64,000 nucleotides of DNA. It comes from Sophora flavescens (Eukaryota > Streptophyta > Magnoliopsida > Fabales > Fabaceae). Numbering within the stretch: the stretch's first letter is position 1; the number at the start of each line of letters is the position of its first letter. The position numbers and the translations under genes are program-made. Under the pieces are notes generated by a model. The model was not told the DNA's origin and did no database searches. It saw only the letters and a list, made by a program, of their open reading frames with translations. Shown piece after piece: positions 12,340 through 22,959 of this stretch. The stretch spans positions 150,113,311 through 150,177,310 of the forward strand of contig CM061068.1 in assembly GCA_030762895.1 (NCBI GenBank). The letters are read 5' to 3'.

Positions 12340-12700
12340 GAGTTCTGCGACTACGCCGAGACTAAATGTTTGTTAGAATATGTTAGTTGTTTTGAGTTCC
12401 ATCAGCTATCGTGTATACAACCGCTAAGAAAACAAGTAAACTGTAACGATGAAGAGATTGTTTGTTTCCAATGAGGAAAGTCGGATCACATTGCAAGAGT
12501 TTGCAAGCAGTGACTTTCTAGAAGGATTGATTGAGTGAGCCAACTCGTGACTACAACATTATGTTGCATGAACTGTGGGAGTAACCATAAAAGAAGTCAT
12601 TGCATCCTCAGAGGTTTTGCCTGTTATCGACATGTAGAATCAGGGCATACAACAAGTGGGTGTGATCAACCCATGGGAAAATGTACCATTGAGAGTAAGC
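12340..12700 (+). pseudogene. gag remnant of E1 with two degraded zinc knuckles
   Basis: Around 12440-12505 the reading CFQ-stop-GKSDHIARVC is a CCHC zinc knuckle whose second Cys codon has become TGA. Around 12562-12655 a second pair reads CMNCGSNHKRSHC and CYRHVESGHTTSGC; in the latter His replaces the second Cys. Near 12320-12360 a frame reads AKFEAYQRMEFCDYAE, plausible late gag. The rest of gag is lost. Zinc knuckles bind element RNA during packaging; this copy cannot make the protein. Confidence 0.65.
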
Positions 12701-13740
12701 TTTTGCCTATACTGTTTGGTTCACACACGAGTCATTTTAATTGCCTGTGAATGTTTGAGATATTGTCATCACCCTTTCTTTATTGCTTATTTCTTTGTTG
12801 CGATCTTGCCTCGAGTTGATTTGGTTTCAAAATTTTACCTCCTATTGGTTATGCTTCAGGCAAACTAATCGAGATTTGTATTCTTTGTCATTTTGATATG
12901 TCTATCTTTTACATTCTCATGTTAACCAATCTTTGTTGGTTAAATTAGTTTGAATTCTCCGTTGTTGTGGTGAACTAATTTCTGTGAACTTGATCATTTT
13001 CATTTTTCCGCAAATGATTACAACCGAGAAATGGAGTGATCTTTCTTAGATCATATCATGTTAGCCTTTACAGGAAAAGGTTAGAAATTTCCTTGGGGAT
13101 GAAAACTCTGGTAAATCATTTCATCTTTGGTGCCAAGTGAATTTGAGTTACCTCGAGTGAGGGAACGTGCAAAAATTTTACAAATTTGTCTTTCGAAGGA
13201 ACTTCTCGTGGAAGGAGGAACTTTATTAGAGTCACGTTTGTAAATATGTGGCTGTACAACGCATTTTTACATTCAGGAATCTATTAACGGGCCTTTTTTC
13301 ATATTGAATATCCTTTATCTTTCTCTCCATCTTACTTTATTCTCTCTCATGAGAATGGAACTGAGGGATTTATTCCCTTTTCTCCGAAAACTTTTTGTTC
13401 AAGTTTAAGTTTTTATATTATCACTGGTGTGTTAGAATTGCAACCATATATAAAGTCGGAGTTTCATATCGTTTAGATGTCAGGATTTATCTGATGTCTA
13501 TATACCTTATTTGGTTTGACATTCGAATTGTCCGAATGTACTTCAAGTTTTAGCAATTTAAAGAAGATTTACCTCGAGTGTTTTCTCGTGTCATCTCACT
13601 AATACAGTTCAAGTACGAAAGAAAGCTTAATCTATGAGGTACATCATGTCATGTTTTGAACGATGAGAATGTGAGGCATCTGAAAATGAGATAGAAACAC
13701 GGTATCCGCGTTCGTTTCCTTAAGATGAGAGAATTTTGGG
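12700..13740 (+). other. Degraded 3' interior of E1, no gene seen
   Basis: AT-rich sequence with short open frames only and no recognisable pol domain. It probably represents eroded spacer or 3' untranslated sequence of element E between gag and the 3' LTR. Confidence 0.5.
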
Positions 13741-13768
13741 GACAAAATTCTTTTTAGTGTGGTAGTAT

Positions 13769-14450
13769 TGTAACATCCCAGTTTTTCACATATACCTTTA
13801 ATTATTTTATTGAAATAATTAATTATCTGGATGTTTATTTTTTATTATTTTTTTGTGTTGTTTAGTTTGAGTAATTTTCTTTCTCATTTAAAATATTTTG
13901 AGTGAGTTAACACTACGTTATTGCAGTGTATACACGCTTACAATACAATAATATTACGTTATTGTCACCATTATTTTTTGTTTAGAAAAATATTTTAAAT
14001 AATATGATTCAAAGGAATTTATTTTTAGATGTTACTCTATTTAATTTTGATTTGAAAATAAATTTGTTTAGTGTTAACTGGAGATTAATTTTGGATCACT
14101 GATTTTCGTGGTTGACTAGTTCTATCATCAATCTTTACTCTAATTTGAATTTTAAAATTATAAAATTATGACTCATTGTTTGTAGATTTAATGGTTCATA
14201 TTATTTCCTTTTTTTCTAAAAACAATTTCAACAACACATTTTACCTAATACTAACCAAAAGAAAAGAAAAAAAAGTGAAATTTTCCTCCTATCTCTCTCT
14301 CTCTTATACGCGTACAGGACCTTCTCCCTCACACTTTTTTTTTGGTTCTGCTTCTTCCCCCACAAAGAACCATCTTCTACTTCCTCCCTTCAACTCAAAG
14401 TCCTCTCCTCCTTCTCCATCATCGTGTGCCGCCACCTAGGGAGGACCTCC
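13769..14450 (+). mobile_element. Truncated 3' LTR of E1
   Basis: Begins TGTAACATCCCAG and tracks the 5' LTR (766-1470) base for base with scattered differences. It stops at ...GGGAGGACCTCC, where element A begins. The remainder of this LTR does not reappear in the window, so it was displaced beyond it or deleted when A and the Ogre sequences accumulated. Confidence 0.85.
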
Positions 14451-16354
14451 TGAGACACCCCGTTGTGCCCCGTTGTGTTATTAGATTAAAACCTTATTAA
14501 TTAATTACTTACTCGCATGCTTATCTTTGAAAATACTTAAAAATTAAAACTTAATTAATAATCATATAACTTCTGTAAATTTAAAACACTCCAGCGTTAT
14601 AATACATAAATACACACATATGTCTTATACACATAATACAAAACACTGTTGAGGTGATCCTCTCAGTAGGATCCCTTACAGGTATACATTTAAACAAATT
14701 GTTATTCTTAGCGGAAAATATAAAAATACTTCTTAGACACACTGACCATACTATCTATACTCTAATCACCATGGGTCACAACTCGACCTCCTGCCTCTGG
14801 TTCGTAAGGAGTTCCATCCAACTCCTCAGCAACCTCCGTTTCATACAGAGTTTCGTCCAACTCCTCAACAACATATTCCTCCATCGGGTCTTCTAACATA
14901 AATAAAGTAGACACAAAAATACAGAAATATAGGGGATAAGAAGCAATTCTATCATCAAAAAGCGGAACAGAGTCAGAGTATATAATATAACAAAAGTCAC
15001 AGACAAACATCACTCTAAATCAACCATCATCCATAATTCAATATATATCATCCTCTACCCTCAACTCATGCAACCTAAATCTTTATGCTGATGTGGCCAA
15101 TACCAATTCCTTCGCACATTCCTCGTTGGGAATGTCAGTCAGCTGTTCAAGCGACATGTTCCAAATTCCTGGTGCACATTCTCTTCCAAGGTGAGAATGC
15201 TCATGCAAAGCAATGACACTATAGCTGCACGATTATCCCGGTGCACACCTTGTCCACTCCCGAGGGTGCTCATGAAATTCAATGACACTATAGCTGCACA
15301 ACCTATATCTAAGATGGAATGGTCTAGCCAGAACTCCAGACCTCGTGTATTCCAAATACACGGTTGTGAACAACAATGCAAACTCATGAATTTCACCGAC
15401 CCACATTAACAATATCCTAGTGCCGTAACCTTCCATCAAAGCCTCAACACATGTTCTATGTCGCACCTCGTCTTTAAAATAAATCATTTAGGTTAGGCAC
15501 CTCTAAGTCACCATTATTCTCACACCCAAACCAACAACACCCGAACTATACATATCGTCGCTTAACAATCAACTAAGCACCATATTAAATACCAGGCAGA
15601 CCATGCATAACATAATATCAGGAAATATCCACACACCAAAAATAATACGTCACATGCAATGGAATACTTCAACCAGCGTATCACAATAATTTCAATAACA
15701 AAAAGTTAGACATCATCAAATACTTAAAATCAACCTAATGTCGAAAGACCTACAATCCCTGAATCACCATTGGTTTTACAGAAAAGGTTTACAATGTGAG
15801 TTAACACTGAAATCCCGAATTCGACGCTCCTGTTATCACACCACACGTTACCAATTTCACCTTCAACCAAACAACATAACCATAATTAATCAAACAAAAT
15901 CACCCTTAACTATAATAGGCTAGATTTGGCCAAATGGGTTTTGTCGGGTTTGGGTTTTTATTTTCATCCATACTATTCAATACAACATGATAGAGTCTTA
16001 TGAAGATGAGATAGAGAATCAAACTTCATGAACTTTCTAATATAAGAGCTTATGATTCATATTCATGGGAGATATAAAATGGGTTTCCAAAAAAATGAAC
16101 ATGAAAAGAATTAGATGGACTCAAGAGGAAGAACATGATCAAGTTACCTCAATTTATGAAGATGGAAGAAGAACTTTGCTCCTTGGAGAAGATGAATTTG
16201 TACGAAGATGAAGATGAAAGTGTGTGATTGATGTAGATGGCTAAAATTTAAGGGTGGTGAGGTTTAAAGTGATGAACTTTGAGATTTTCTCTCAAAAATA
16301 TGAGGTTTTTGCCTTAGAACTCCAATTTTTCATGTTTGGGGTCTGTCAAGAGGG

Positions 16355-16364
16355 CTTTATATAG
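16355..16364 (-). promoter_or_regulatory. Putative LTR TATA box of element A
   Basis: The minus strand reads CTATATAAAG within TCTATATAAAGCCC, a canonical plant TATA box. It lies about 340 bases into the LTR from its 5' (U3) edge in coding orientation, directly downstream of the TAATCGATTA array. Confidence 0.6.
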
Positions 16365-16376
16365 ATTTTCCAGGAT

Positions 16377-16597
16377 ATAATCGATTATATAAGGCTACAT
16401 AATAGATTACACATCTCATAACCGATTATGGAACTCCTCATAATCGATTATGCAGGTTCTGTTTTCAGGTTTTTCAAATCTAGACAGTTCATAATCGATT
16501 ATGGGTTTACATATAATCGATTAGGATGATTCTGAACTTCAGGAACTCAGTCAAAAACCTTGTAATCGATTATGGTGGATCAAATAATCGATTATTG
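16377..16597. repeat. Array of TAATCGATTA palindromes in the U3 of element A
   Basis: Eight copies, six of them with an intact ATCGATT core, lie at about 16377, 16399 (ATAATAGATTAC, degenerate), 16418 (ATAACCGATTAT), 16439, 16491, 16512, 16563 and 16583. Spacing is irregular at roughly 20-50 bases. Each is a near-perfect palindrome, commonly flanked as CATAATCGATTATGG. Their position just upstream of the TATA box suggests transcription-factor sites, but that is inference. Confidence 0.75.
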
Positions 16598-16750
16598 GGC
16601 CAAAACAAAGAAGGAACCTCAAAATTGATTGTTTACAAAGGATCAATAAGGTTATTAAAACACTTAATAGGTTTTAGTTTAATTAAAAATAGGCTATTAC
16701 ATTACTACCCTTCTTAGAAGAAAAAATTCCGTCCTTGGAATTTACATACC

Positions 16751-18026
16751 TTAGAAAAGATGTGGATATTGTTGTTGCGTATCTGCTTCACGTTCCCAAG
16801 AAGTATCTCCAGTAGTTTCATCCCATATGACCTTAACCAAAGGAATTTGTCTACCGCGAAGCTCCTTAATCTCTCTATCTGCTATCCTTACAGGTAGAGC
16901 CTCATATTCTAGATTCTCTCGCAGTTGTATAGACTCATATTCAAAAACAAGAGAAGGATCGGGATAACACTTTCTCAACTGAGAAACATGAAATACATCA
17001 TGAACGATGAAAAGATTAGGTGGTAAGGCAATATGGTAAGCTACTGGACCAATTCGTCGAAGAATCAGAAAAGTTCCAATGAATCGAGGAATAAGTTTTC
17101 TAGACTTGATAGCCCTGCCAATTCTAGTTTTCGGAGTTACTATCAAGAATACGTGATCACCTTCCTGGAATTCTAACGGTCTCCTCCTCTTGTTACTGTA
17201 GTTACTTTGCCTATCATGTGCTTCCTTCATCTTTTCCCCTATCTTCCTGACATGTTCCGTAGTTTGTTGCACCACATCTGGACCCAAAACTTGGTTTTCA
17301 CCAGTCTCATACCAACATAACGAGGTTCTACACTTCCTGCCATACAAAGCTTCGTATGGTGCCATTCTAATACTACTGTGTAAACTATTGTTATAAGTAA
17401 ATTCAATCAATGCCAAAAACCTATCCCAACTACCAGTGTGCTCCAACACACAAGCTCTCAATAGATCTTCCATTGATTGAATTATCCTTTCTGATTGTCC
17501 ATCGGTCTGGGGATGATAAGCATAACTCCTTCTCAACTTTGTCCCCAAAGCATTGGGCAACTGTCTCCGAAATCTAGATGTGAATCTAGGATCTCGGTCT
17601 GATACAATGCTTGACAGCACACCATGCAATGATACTATAACTTTCACTGATAGGTAAGAAGTGAGCACACTTTGTCAACCTATCAATGATAACCCAAATT
17701 GCATCATGCCTCTTCGGAGTTCGTGGTAATCCAACCACAAAATCCATAGTGATACTATCCCATTTCCACTCTGGGATATCTAACGATTGTAATAATACTG
17801 CCAGCTTCTGAAATTCAATCTTAGCCTTCTGCCACATCAGACAAGATAAAACATACTCTGCTACTTCCTTCTTCATCCTCGTCCACCAAAACATTTTCTT
17901 TAAATCCTGATACATCATAGTGGATCCAGGATGAAAACTCAACTTACTCTTATGTGCTTCCTCCAAAATTATCTTCCTAAGTTCTGCATCCTCTGGTACA
18001 CATATTCTATCTTTAAACCTTATCAT
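16751..18026 (-). pseudogene. Integrase with C-terminal tail, element A
   Basis: Coding runs right to left. The zinc-binding domain lies at about 17990-17830 (HKSKLSFHPGSTMMY, then CLMW where the family has a second Cys). The catalytic core follows: WDSITMDFVVGLP near 17760 with the first Asp, SDRDPRFTSRF near 17600 with the second, and TDGQSER near 17500 with the Glu. C-terminal sequence continues through GDHVFL, KLIPRFIGTF and VFHVSQLRKCY to the chromodomain-like end (KVIWDETTGDTSWE) and QQYPHLF at 16755. This end is typical of Tekay/Del chromoviruses. A frame change joins the two halves near 17600-17660. The enzyme would insert the cDNA into the genome; the lost zinc ligand and the frame change make it inactive. 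Confidence 0.88.
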
Positions 18027-18048
18027 ACCATCTGTTCCTCTACTAAAT

Positions 18049-19030
18049 TCAAACTTTACCTTCCTCTATACTTCTGCTTACCTCCTGAAGGTACATATCA
18101 TGCGCTTGTTTATCCTTAAGATCTCTCATAAAGTCACTACTGATGGTGATCATACTTAAGCAAATTTTATCCTTAACCAACTCCATTCCTAAGTTCAAAT
18201 CCCTGAACTGTTCAAGCAACTCTAACTCCTTTACCATCATTGCAGATACATGCAAAGATTTCCTACATAAAGCATCAGCTACAACATTCGCCTTTTTAGG
18301 ATGGTACAGTAAATCAAAATCGTAGTCTTTGATAAATTCCATCCATCTCCATTGTCCATATTCAATGCTTTTTTATCGAACAGGTACGTCAGAATCTTGT
18401 GGTCACTAAAAACATTAAACTTTGCTCCATACATAAAGTGTCGCCATATCTTCAATACGGACACTATTACTGCTGACTCCAAATCATGAGTCGGATAATT
18501 CCTCTCATGAATCCTCAACTATCGGGAAGCATACGCCACAAATCTTCCCTCTTGCATCAATACACATCCCAAACCTTGGTATGAAGCATCACAGTATACG
18601 TCCAATTGTCCTAAAGGATCCGGTAAAGTCAACACAGGTGATGTAGTCAACCTATCCCTCAACTTTTGGAAAGTATGCTCACACTTATCTGTCCATACAA
18701 AATCTTTATTTTTTCCTTATCAACTACATCATAGGCAACACAATCTTCGAGAATCCTTCTATAAACCTCCGATAGTATCCAGCTAATCCTAGAAAACTCC
18801 ATACCTCACTTACTGTCTTAGGTCGTTCTAACTTAAGAACTGCCTCAACCTTAGCTGGATCTACTGCTATTCCTTTTTTATTAATCACACGACCTAGAAA
18901 CTGCACTTCTTCAAGCCAAAACTCACACTTGGAAAGTTTGGCATAAAGTTGCTTATCTTTCAAAACTTGCAATACTACCCTCAAATGTTCCTCATGATCT
19001 TCCTGCGTATGAGAATAGATAAGAATATCG
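18049..19030 (-). pseudogene. RNase H and RT thumb region, element A
   Basis: From right to left: the RT connection (LYAKLSKCEFWLEEVQFLG and AVDPAKVEAV, near 18925-18830; YYRRFIEGFS near 18760), then RNase H pieces (NYPTHDLESAV near 18500, FNVFSDHKILTYLFD near 18400, YHPKKANVVADAL near 18310-18270). Stops and shifts separate the pieces at about 18720, 18520 and 18350. RNase H would remove the RNA strand during reverse transcription. Order and spacing match a gypsy polyprotein, with integrase directly downstream. Confidence 0.85.
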
Positions 19031-20060
19031 TCATGAACACAAAAACAAACTTATCGAGGAACGGTCTGAAAATTCGGTTTATATAATCCATGAACACTGC
19101 TGGAGCGTTAGTCACACCGAAAGGCATAACTAAATACTCGTAATGCCCGTACCTTGTCCTAAAAGCTATTTTAAGTATATCTTCTTTCCTTACTCTAATC
19201 TGATGGTATCCAGATCTTAAATCAATCTTGGAAAACACTGCTGCTCCTTTCAATTGATCCATCAGATCATCTATCCTAGGCAATGGATACTTATTTTTAA
19301 TTGTCACTTTATTTAACTGTCTGTAATCGATGCACAACCTCGCACTTCCATCTTTTTTCTTAACAAACAACATCGGTGCTCCCCAAGGAGAAACACTCGG
19401 TCTAATGAACTCTTTCCCTAACATGCCATCCAATTGTTTCTTCAACTCCGCCAACTCAACCGGTGACATCCGATAGGGTGCTATAGATATAGGTCCTGTC
19501 CCTGGTACAAGATCTATATTGAATTCCACATCTCTTTCCGGTGGCAAAGCTGGAACGTCTGGAGGGAAAACGTCAAGAAACTCTCTCACAATAGGCATAG
19601 AATCTATACTAGGAGTCTCATTAGCCTCCACTGTGAAAAACATCACAAACTGCTGAGAGTTATCATTCCTCATAGAAACTCCTTCATTGGCAGATACTAT
19701 ACTAGAAGGTTCGAGAAATGATAAAGTCTTGCTAGAACAATCTAGCACTACATGGTTAGCCGAAAGCCAATCCATGCCATGGATAATATCTATCTGTTGC
19801 ATCGGCAAACAGATATGATCTACAATAAATGTCCTATTCTCAACAACTATAGGACACTGTACACAAACAGACATAGTAGTCAAAGGATTACTGGTTGGAG
19901 TAGATATTGTAAGGGTATAAGGTAATTTGGAAACAGTTAAGTTTAAATGATCCACACATTCATGCAAAATAAAAGAATGTGTAGCGACTGAGTCAAACAA
20001 CACATACGAGAGTCTCCCAGCTATCAAACACATACCTTATATAAGATCAGCAATATGGCA
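18981..20060 (-). pseudogene. Protease and reverse transcriptase, element A
   Basis: A 350-residue open frame carries an aspartic protease (LFDSVATHSF at 19985-20010, where the family has Gly after Ser; IIHGMDWLSANHVVLDC near 19770) and the RT fingers and palm: PYRMSPVELAELKKQLDGML, SPWGAPMLFVKKKDGS, RLCIDYRQLNKVTIKNKYP, FSKIDLRSGYHQIRV, YEYLVMPFGVTNAPA. The frame shifts by one base near 19031, exactly where the catalytic Asp-Asp pair should follow, so that pair is only read in the next frame. Upstream, gag is missing beyond about 20060-20125, where the sequence passes into Ogre-type DNA. The protease would process the polyprotein; RT would copy the genomic RNA. Both are inactive here. Confidence 0.9.
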
Positions 20061-20125
20061 ATCCATGCTTCGGTAGCAACCCGAGCGGTAGAATCAATGA
20101 CTGTCAGGGATGAAAAAACATCACA

Positions 20126-20463
20126 ATAACATCACTGAAGCCCCTTCTAATCTTATGGCATCCCAAGACTCCTGTATAGAGACCAGAAGTGTGTGACTAT
20201 GTGATGGTGATGTGTGTGCTGGAAGAAAACAAACCTGCACAAAACCTAAAAACTATCCCCAAACATATAAAAGAAAAACCAACATTTTAAAAGAGTTCTC
20301 TATCCTAGGGTTGCAACAATATACAAAGGAATTTTTGAGAACATATAAAACTATTTATGAAAATAAAAAGGGGTAAAGTTAATACTTTTAAAGCTATTAA
20401 AAGAAATTGTACAACCAACTATGATAGGCCTGACTCTCAAAAGTCCCCAGTGGAGTCGCCAGC
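20126..20463 (-). mobile_element. 5' internal stub of an Ogre/Tat-type element, with primer site
   Basis: Minus-strand reading from 20460 gives GGCGACTCCACTGGGGACT (20442-20460), matching the 3' end of a plant tRNA-Arg, the primer known for Ogre-type elements. It is three bases from the LTR end at 20464. Untranslated leader follows to about 20130, then the sequence becomes element A protease upstream DNA. The exact crossover (between about 20060 and 20240) cannot be placed by eye. Confidence 0.65.
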
Positions 20464-22959
20464 TGTCGCGACAGTCCCGTTCGGGCGCCACGAATAAGAA
20501 GGCAAAAACAGAGGAGTCGCCACCGATATTTTATTTGGGAAAAACATTGGAAAACCCATTAATTTTAAGGAAACTGGTCTTAAAAAAATAGAGAGATTTG
20601 AGTCTGGCAGTCGGTTACGAGTAGGGAAGGAGTTAGCACCCTACATCGCCCGTTAAAAACGGTACCTCAACTTAATTGTGGAAAATAATTTTAGTAACCC
20701 ACGAAAATATTTATTTTACCCCACTTTTTAAATTAAATAAAAAGATAAACACAACAAAGGAGAAAAATTAAACTTTGGCTTGACAGAATGATTGATTCTG
20801 CTCCTACCTATTCCTGGGTGCGATGGAAAACTCAACCACATAGTTCTTATAGAAAAAGTTTGATTGGTTGGTTGATTTTATTTTTTTTTGAAAATATTTG
20901 ATTTTTTATGTTAAAAAAGGATTTTATTACAAAATAAATTCACTCTTGCACAGGGTCCAAGATAGCAGTGCTATACGATAAACCCTTACAATTCATACGA
21001 TACTTACGGAAGAATATTCATATATCAACGTCGTAGACTGTTGCATGAGTTCAAAAGATATTTTTATAAAATTAAATCGGATAAAATTGGTTAAAGGTAT
21101 AAATTGAAAACATTTTATTATTTTTATAAAAGATAATTCACTCTCGCACAGGGTTAAAGATAGTTAAACTATAAAATGAACCCTTACAATTCATATGACA
21201 CTTGAGGATGAAAATTCATACATCAACGTCATAGATTGTTACGTGAATTAAAAAGGTTTTTATTTATTAAAATTTTATTAGAGATACTTAAAAGTATTTA
21301 TTTATTTATTTATTTATTTATTTTGTAAAAGCTTTGTCAAAATAGAACATAAAAATCAATTTTATTTCTAAAATGAGAGAACTAACTTTTGCCCAGGTTT
21401 AAAGATAGTGAAACTATACGATAAACCCTTACAATTTTTACAACACTTGAGGACGAAAACTCGTACATCAACGTTGTAAATTGTTGCGTGAATTCAAACA
21501 AGCCAATTTAATTTCAAAATATTTTTAGGAGATTTTTATTTGAAACAAGGAACCAAAAAAAAATATTTTAGAAGATTTTTTTTAGTTTTTTGCTAGTTAA
21601 GTTTTGGCCCAAATAACAAAGAGAGAAAAGAAACATGTTAGTAACTTAAAGAAGACTAACACCCATCATGAGCCCAAAAGAAAAATAGAAGCCCAATCAT
21701 ATGTTAAGTATCAGATCACATGTTAAAAAGAAAAATAATTGGAAAATGAAAGTGTAACATAGAAGCTTCTGGTTGCCAAGTTACCAACGTGCTGAAAGGA
21801 AGGAAGACAAGGGGTGAACGAAGAGGGGAAAACAGCGCGGTGGAGGATAGGTGCTGGCGGAGAGGCTTTGCACGGCGAAGCAGTAGGAGTGGCGAGGGGC
21901 AGATCCGTGCTTCGTAACGGCGAGGAACGGAGGCAGTGACAAGGCGGTGCGAGCAGAGGGCTACGACACGATGGCGCTTGTGGGTCGGGTACGAAGGGGA
22001 CTTGGACGCGGCGGTGGAGAGGGCTCTGTTGTTGAGCGGCGGATCTATGACTTCGAGATGGCAGAGCGGCGATCGATCGTGCGGAGTACGGCGGAGGAGC
22101 TAGGGTACAAGGCTCTGATGGGTTTTTTTTGGATGGTGAGGAAGAGTTATTGATTTGAAGGTGTTTGGTGTTGAGAGATGTGGTGGATGGCTGCCATTTA
22201 GTTATGGAAGAAATGTGGGTTGGAGAGGAAGGTGGTGGGTTGTTGTTGGGAGGATGTTACTGGTATGGTGGTTTTGGGAGGTCAGAAAAATGGATGAAAT
22301 AGAATGGCTCTTGTATGCTCGGTTCTGTTGGTTCCCCCAAAATCGTCCCCCTCCTCCTCTTTTTAAATCCCCTTTGCTTGCAAGAATACAAAAACAGAAC
22401 CCAAGGTTGTACATTGGAGAGTCATTTTCAGAGTTCCATCTCATTAATTCTGCATCTATTGCTTCATCTTGTATGCTACAAATTTCTTTTACTTCTGTTG
22501 AGTGTCTTTCCATTGGTTTAGGTTGACTTTGGTTGAGAGGTAGCAGCATTACTTGTTCCAATTTTTCCCTTATTGATGCTTAAAAATTTGAAATGCCTAA
22601 GTCTTCCGCCATTGCTCTCTTTGTTTCTGCAATAAAACTTGAAACTTTGGCTTTTTCTCCTCTTGTCCCTGTACGTTGAACTTCTGCTTACTTTTTTTTA
22701 ATTATTTATTTTTTGATATTTAAGTGGGTTGGGCTATATGGATATGGGCCAAAACAATGGATACCTCTTTTTATTGATTTGGGTTTGGAGCATGGGCTAA
22801 AAATATATCTTCAACAATGAAATGAAATTGGGCTCATTAAAAACAAAAAAAAATCTTACAAAGTTATTTATTTATTTTTAATTATTAATTTTTATTAATT
22901 TTTTATTATTTTAAAAAAATTTAATTAAAAGGACATCCGGAGTAAATTAGGTGTTCACA
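20464..22959 (-). mobile_element. LTR of an Ogre/Tat-type element, 2.5 kb
   Basis: Minus-strand reading starts TGTGAACACCTAATTT at 22959 and ends GTCGCGACA at 20464, next to the primer site, so it is a 5' LTR pointing left. Around 22359-22367 the minus strand has GATTTAAAAAGAGG, a possible TATA box. The GC-rich tract 21790-22150 has open frames on both strands but no recognisable protein and is most likely leader. On its right it abuts RT coding sequence of another Ogre-type copy without a primer site or polypurine tract, so it appears to be inserted in or recombined with that copy. Confidence 0.75.
20940..21520 (-). repeat. Three diverged direct repeats inside the Ogre-type LTR
   Basis: Three units starting near 20940, 21129 and 21380, each about 110-120 bp, share the order CACAGGGT...AAGATAG...AAACCCTTACAATTCATA...CATCAACGTCGTAGA...TTGCGTGAATTC. 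They are separated by AT-rich spacers, one of which includes (TTTA)n at about 21297-21322. They are old enough to differ at many sites. Confidence 0.7.

Larger units (their letters stand above)
11925..13768 (+). mobile_element. Internal region of gypsy element E1, heavily deleted
   Basis: Only about 1.84 kb separates the two LTRs, where a full gypsy element would have 4-5 kb. It starts with a primer site (11930-11941) and ends with FGDKIL-like sequence near 13735-13755, typical of the region just before a Tekay-like 3' LTR. Recognisable coding sequence is limited to gag zinc-knuckle remnants (12440-12700). No protease, RT, RNase H or integrase was found. E1 is therefore a non-autonomous derivative. 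Confidence 0.75.
14451..16701 (-). mobile_element. 3' LTR of Tekay-like element A, 2.25 kb
   Basis: Plus coordinates start TGAGACACCCC and end GCTATTACA; read on the minus strand the LTR starts TGTAATAGCC just after the polyprotein end. The possible target duplication is CCTCC (14446-14450), without a visible partner. Its segment 15290-15960 is clearly homologous to D's LTR at 45870-46600, so A and D belong to related families. It contains a TATA box (16355-16364) and a palindrome array (16377-16597). Confidence 0.85.

Noticed and set aside
12535..12868. Possible separate small zinc-finger gene
   Set aside because: The Cys/His spacing fits decayed gag zinc knuckles, and it sits between a retrotransposon primer site and 3' LTR.
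21947..22153. A Gly/Arg-rich 68-residue frame in GC-rich DNA
   Set aside because: No family resemblance and within an LTR; composition alone explains the open frame.
22155..22561. Open frames of about 120 residues on both strands in the Ogre-type LTR
   Set aside because: They overlap on opposite strands inside an LTR and have low-complexity Trp/Gly or Pro/His runs. More likely LTR leader than a gene.
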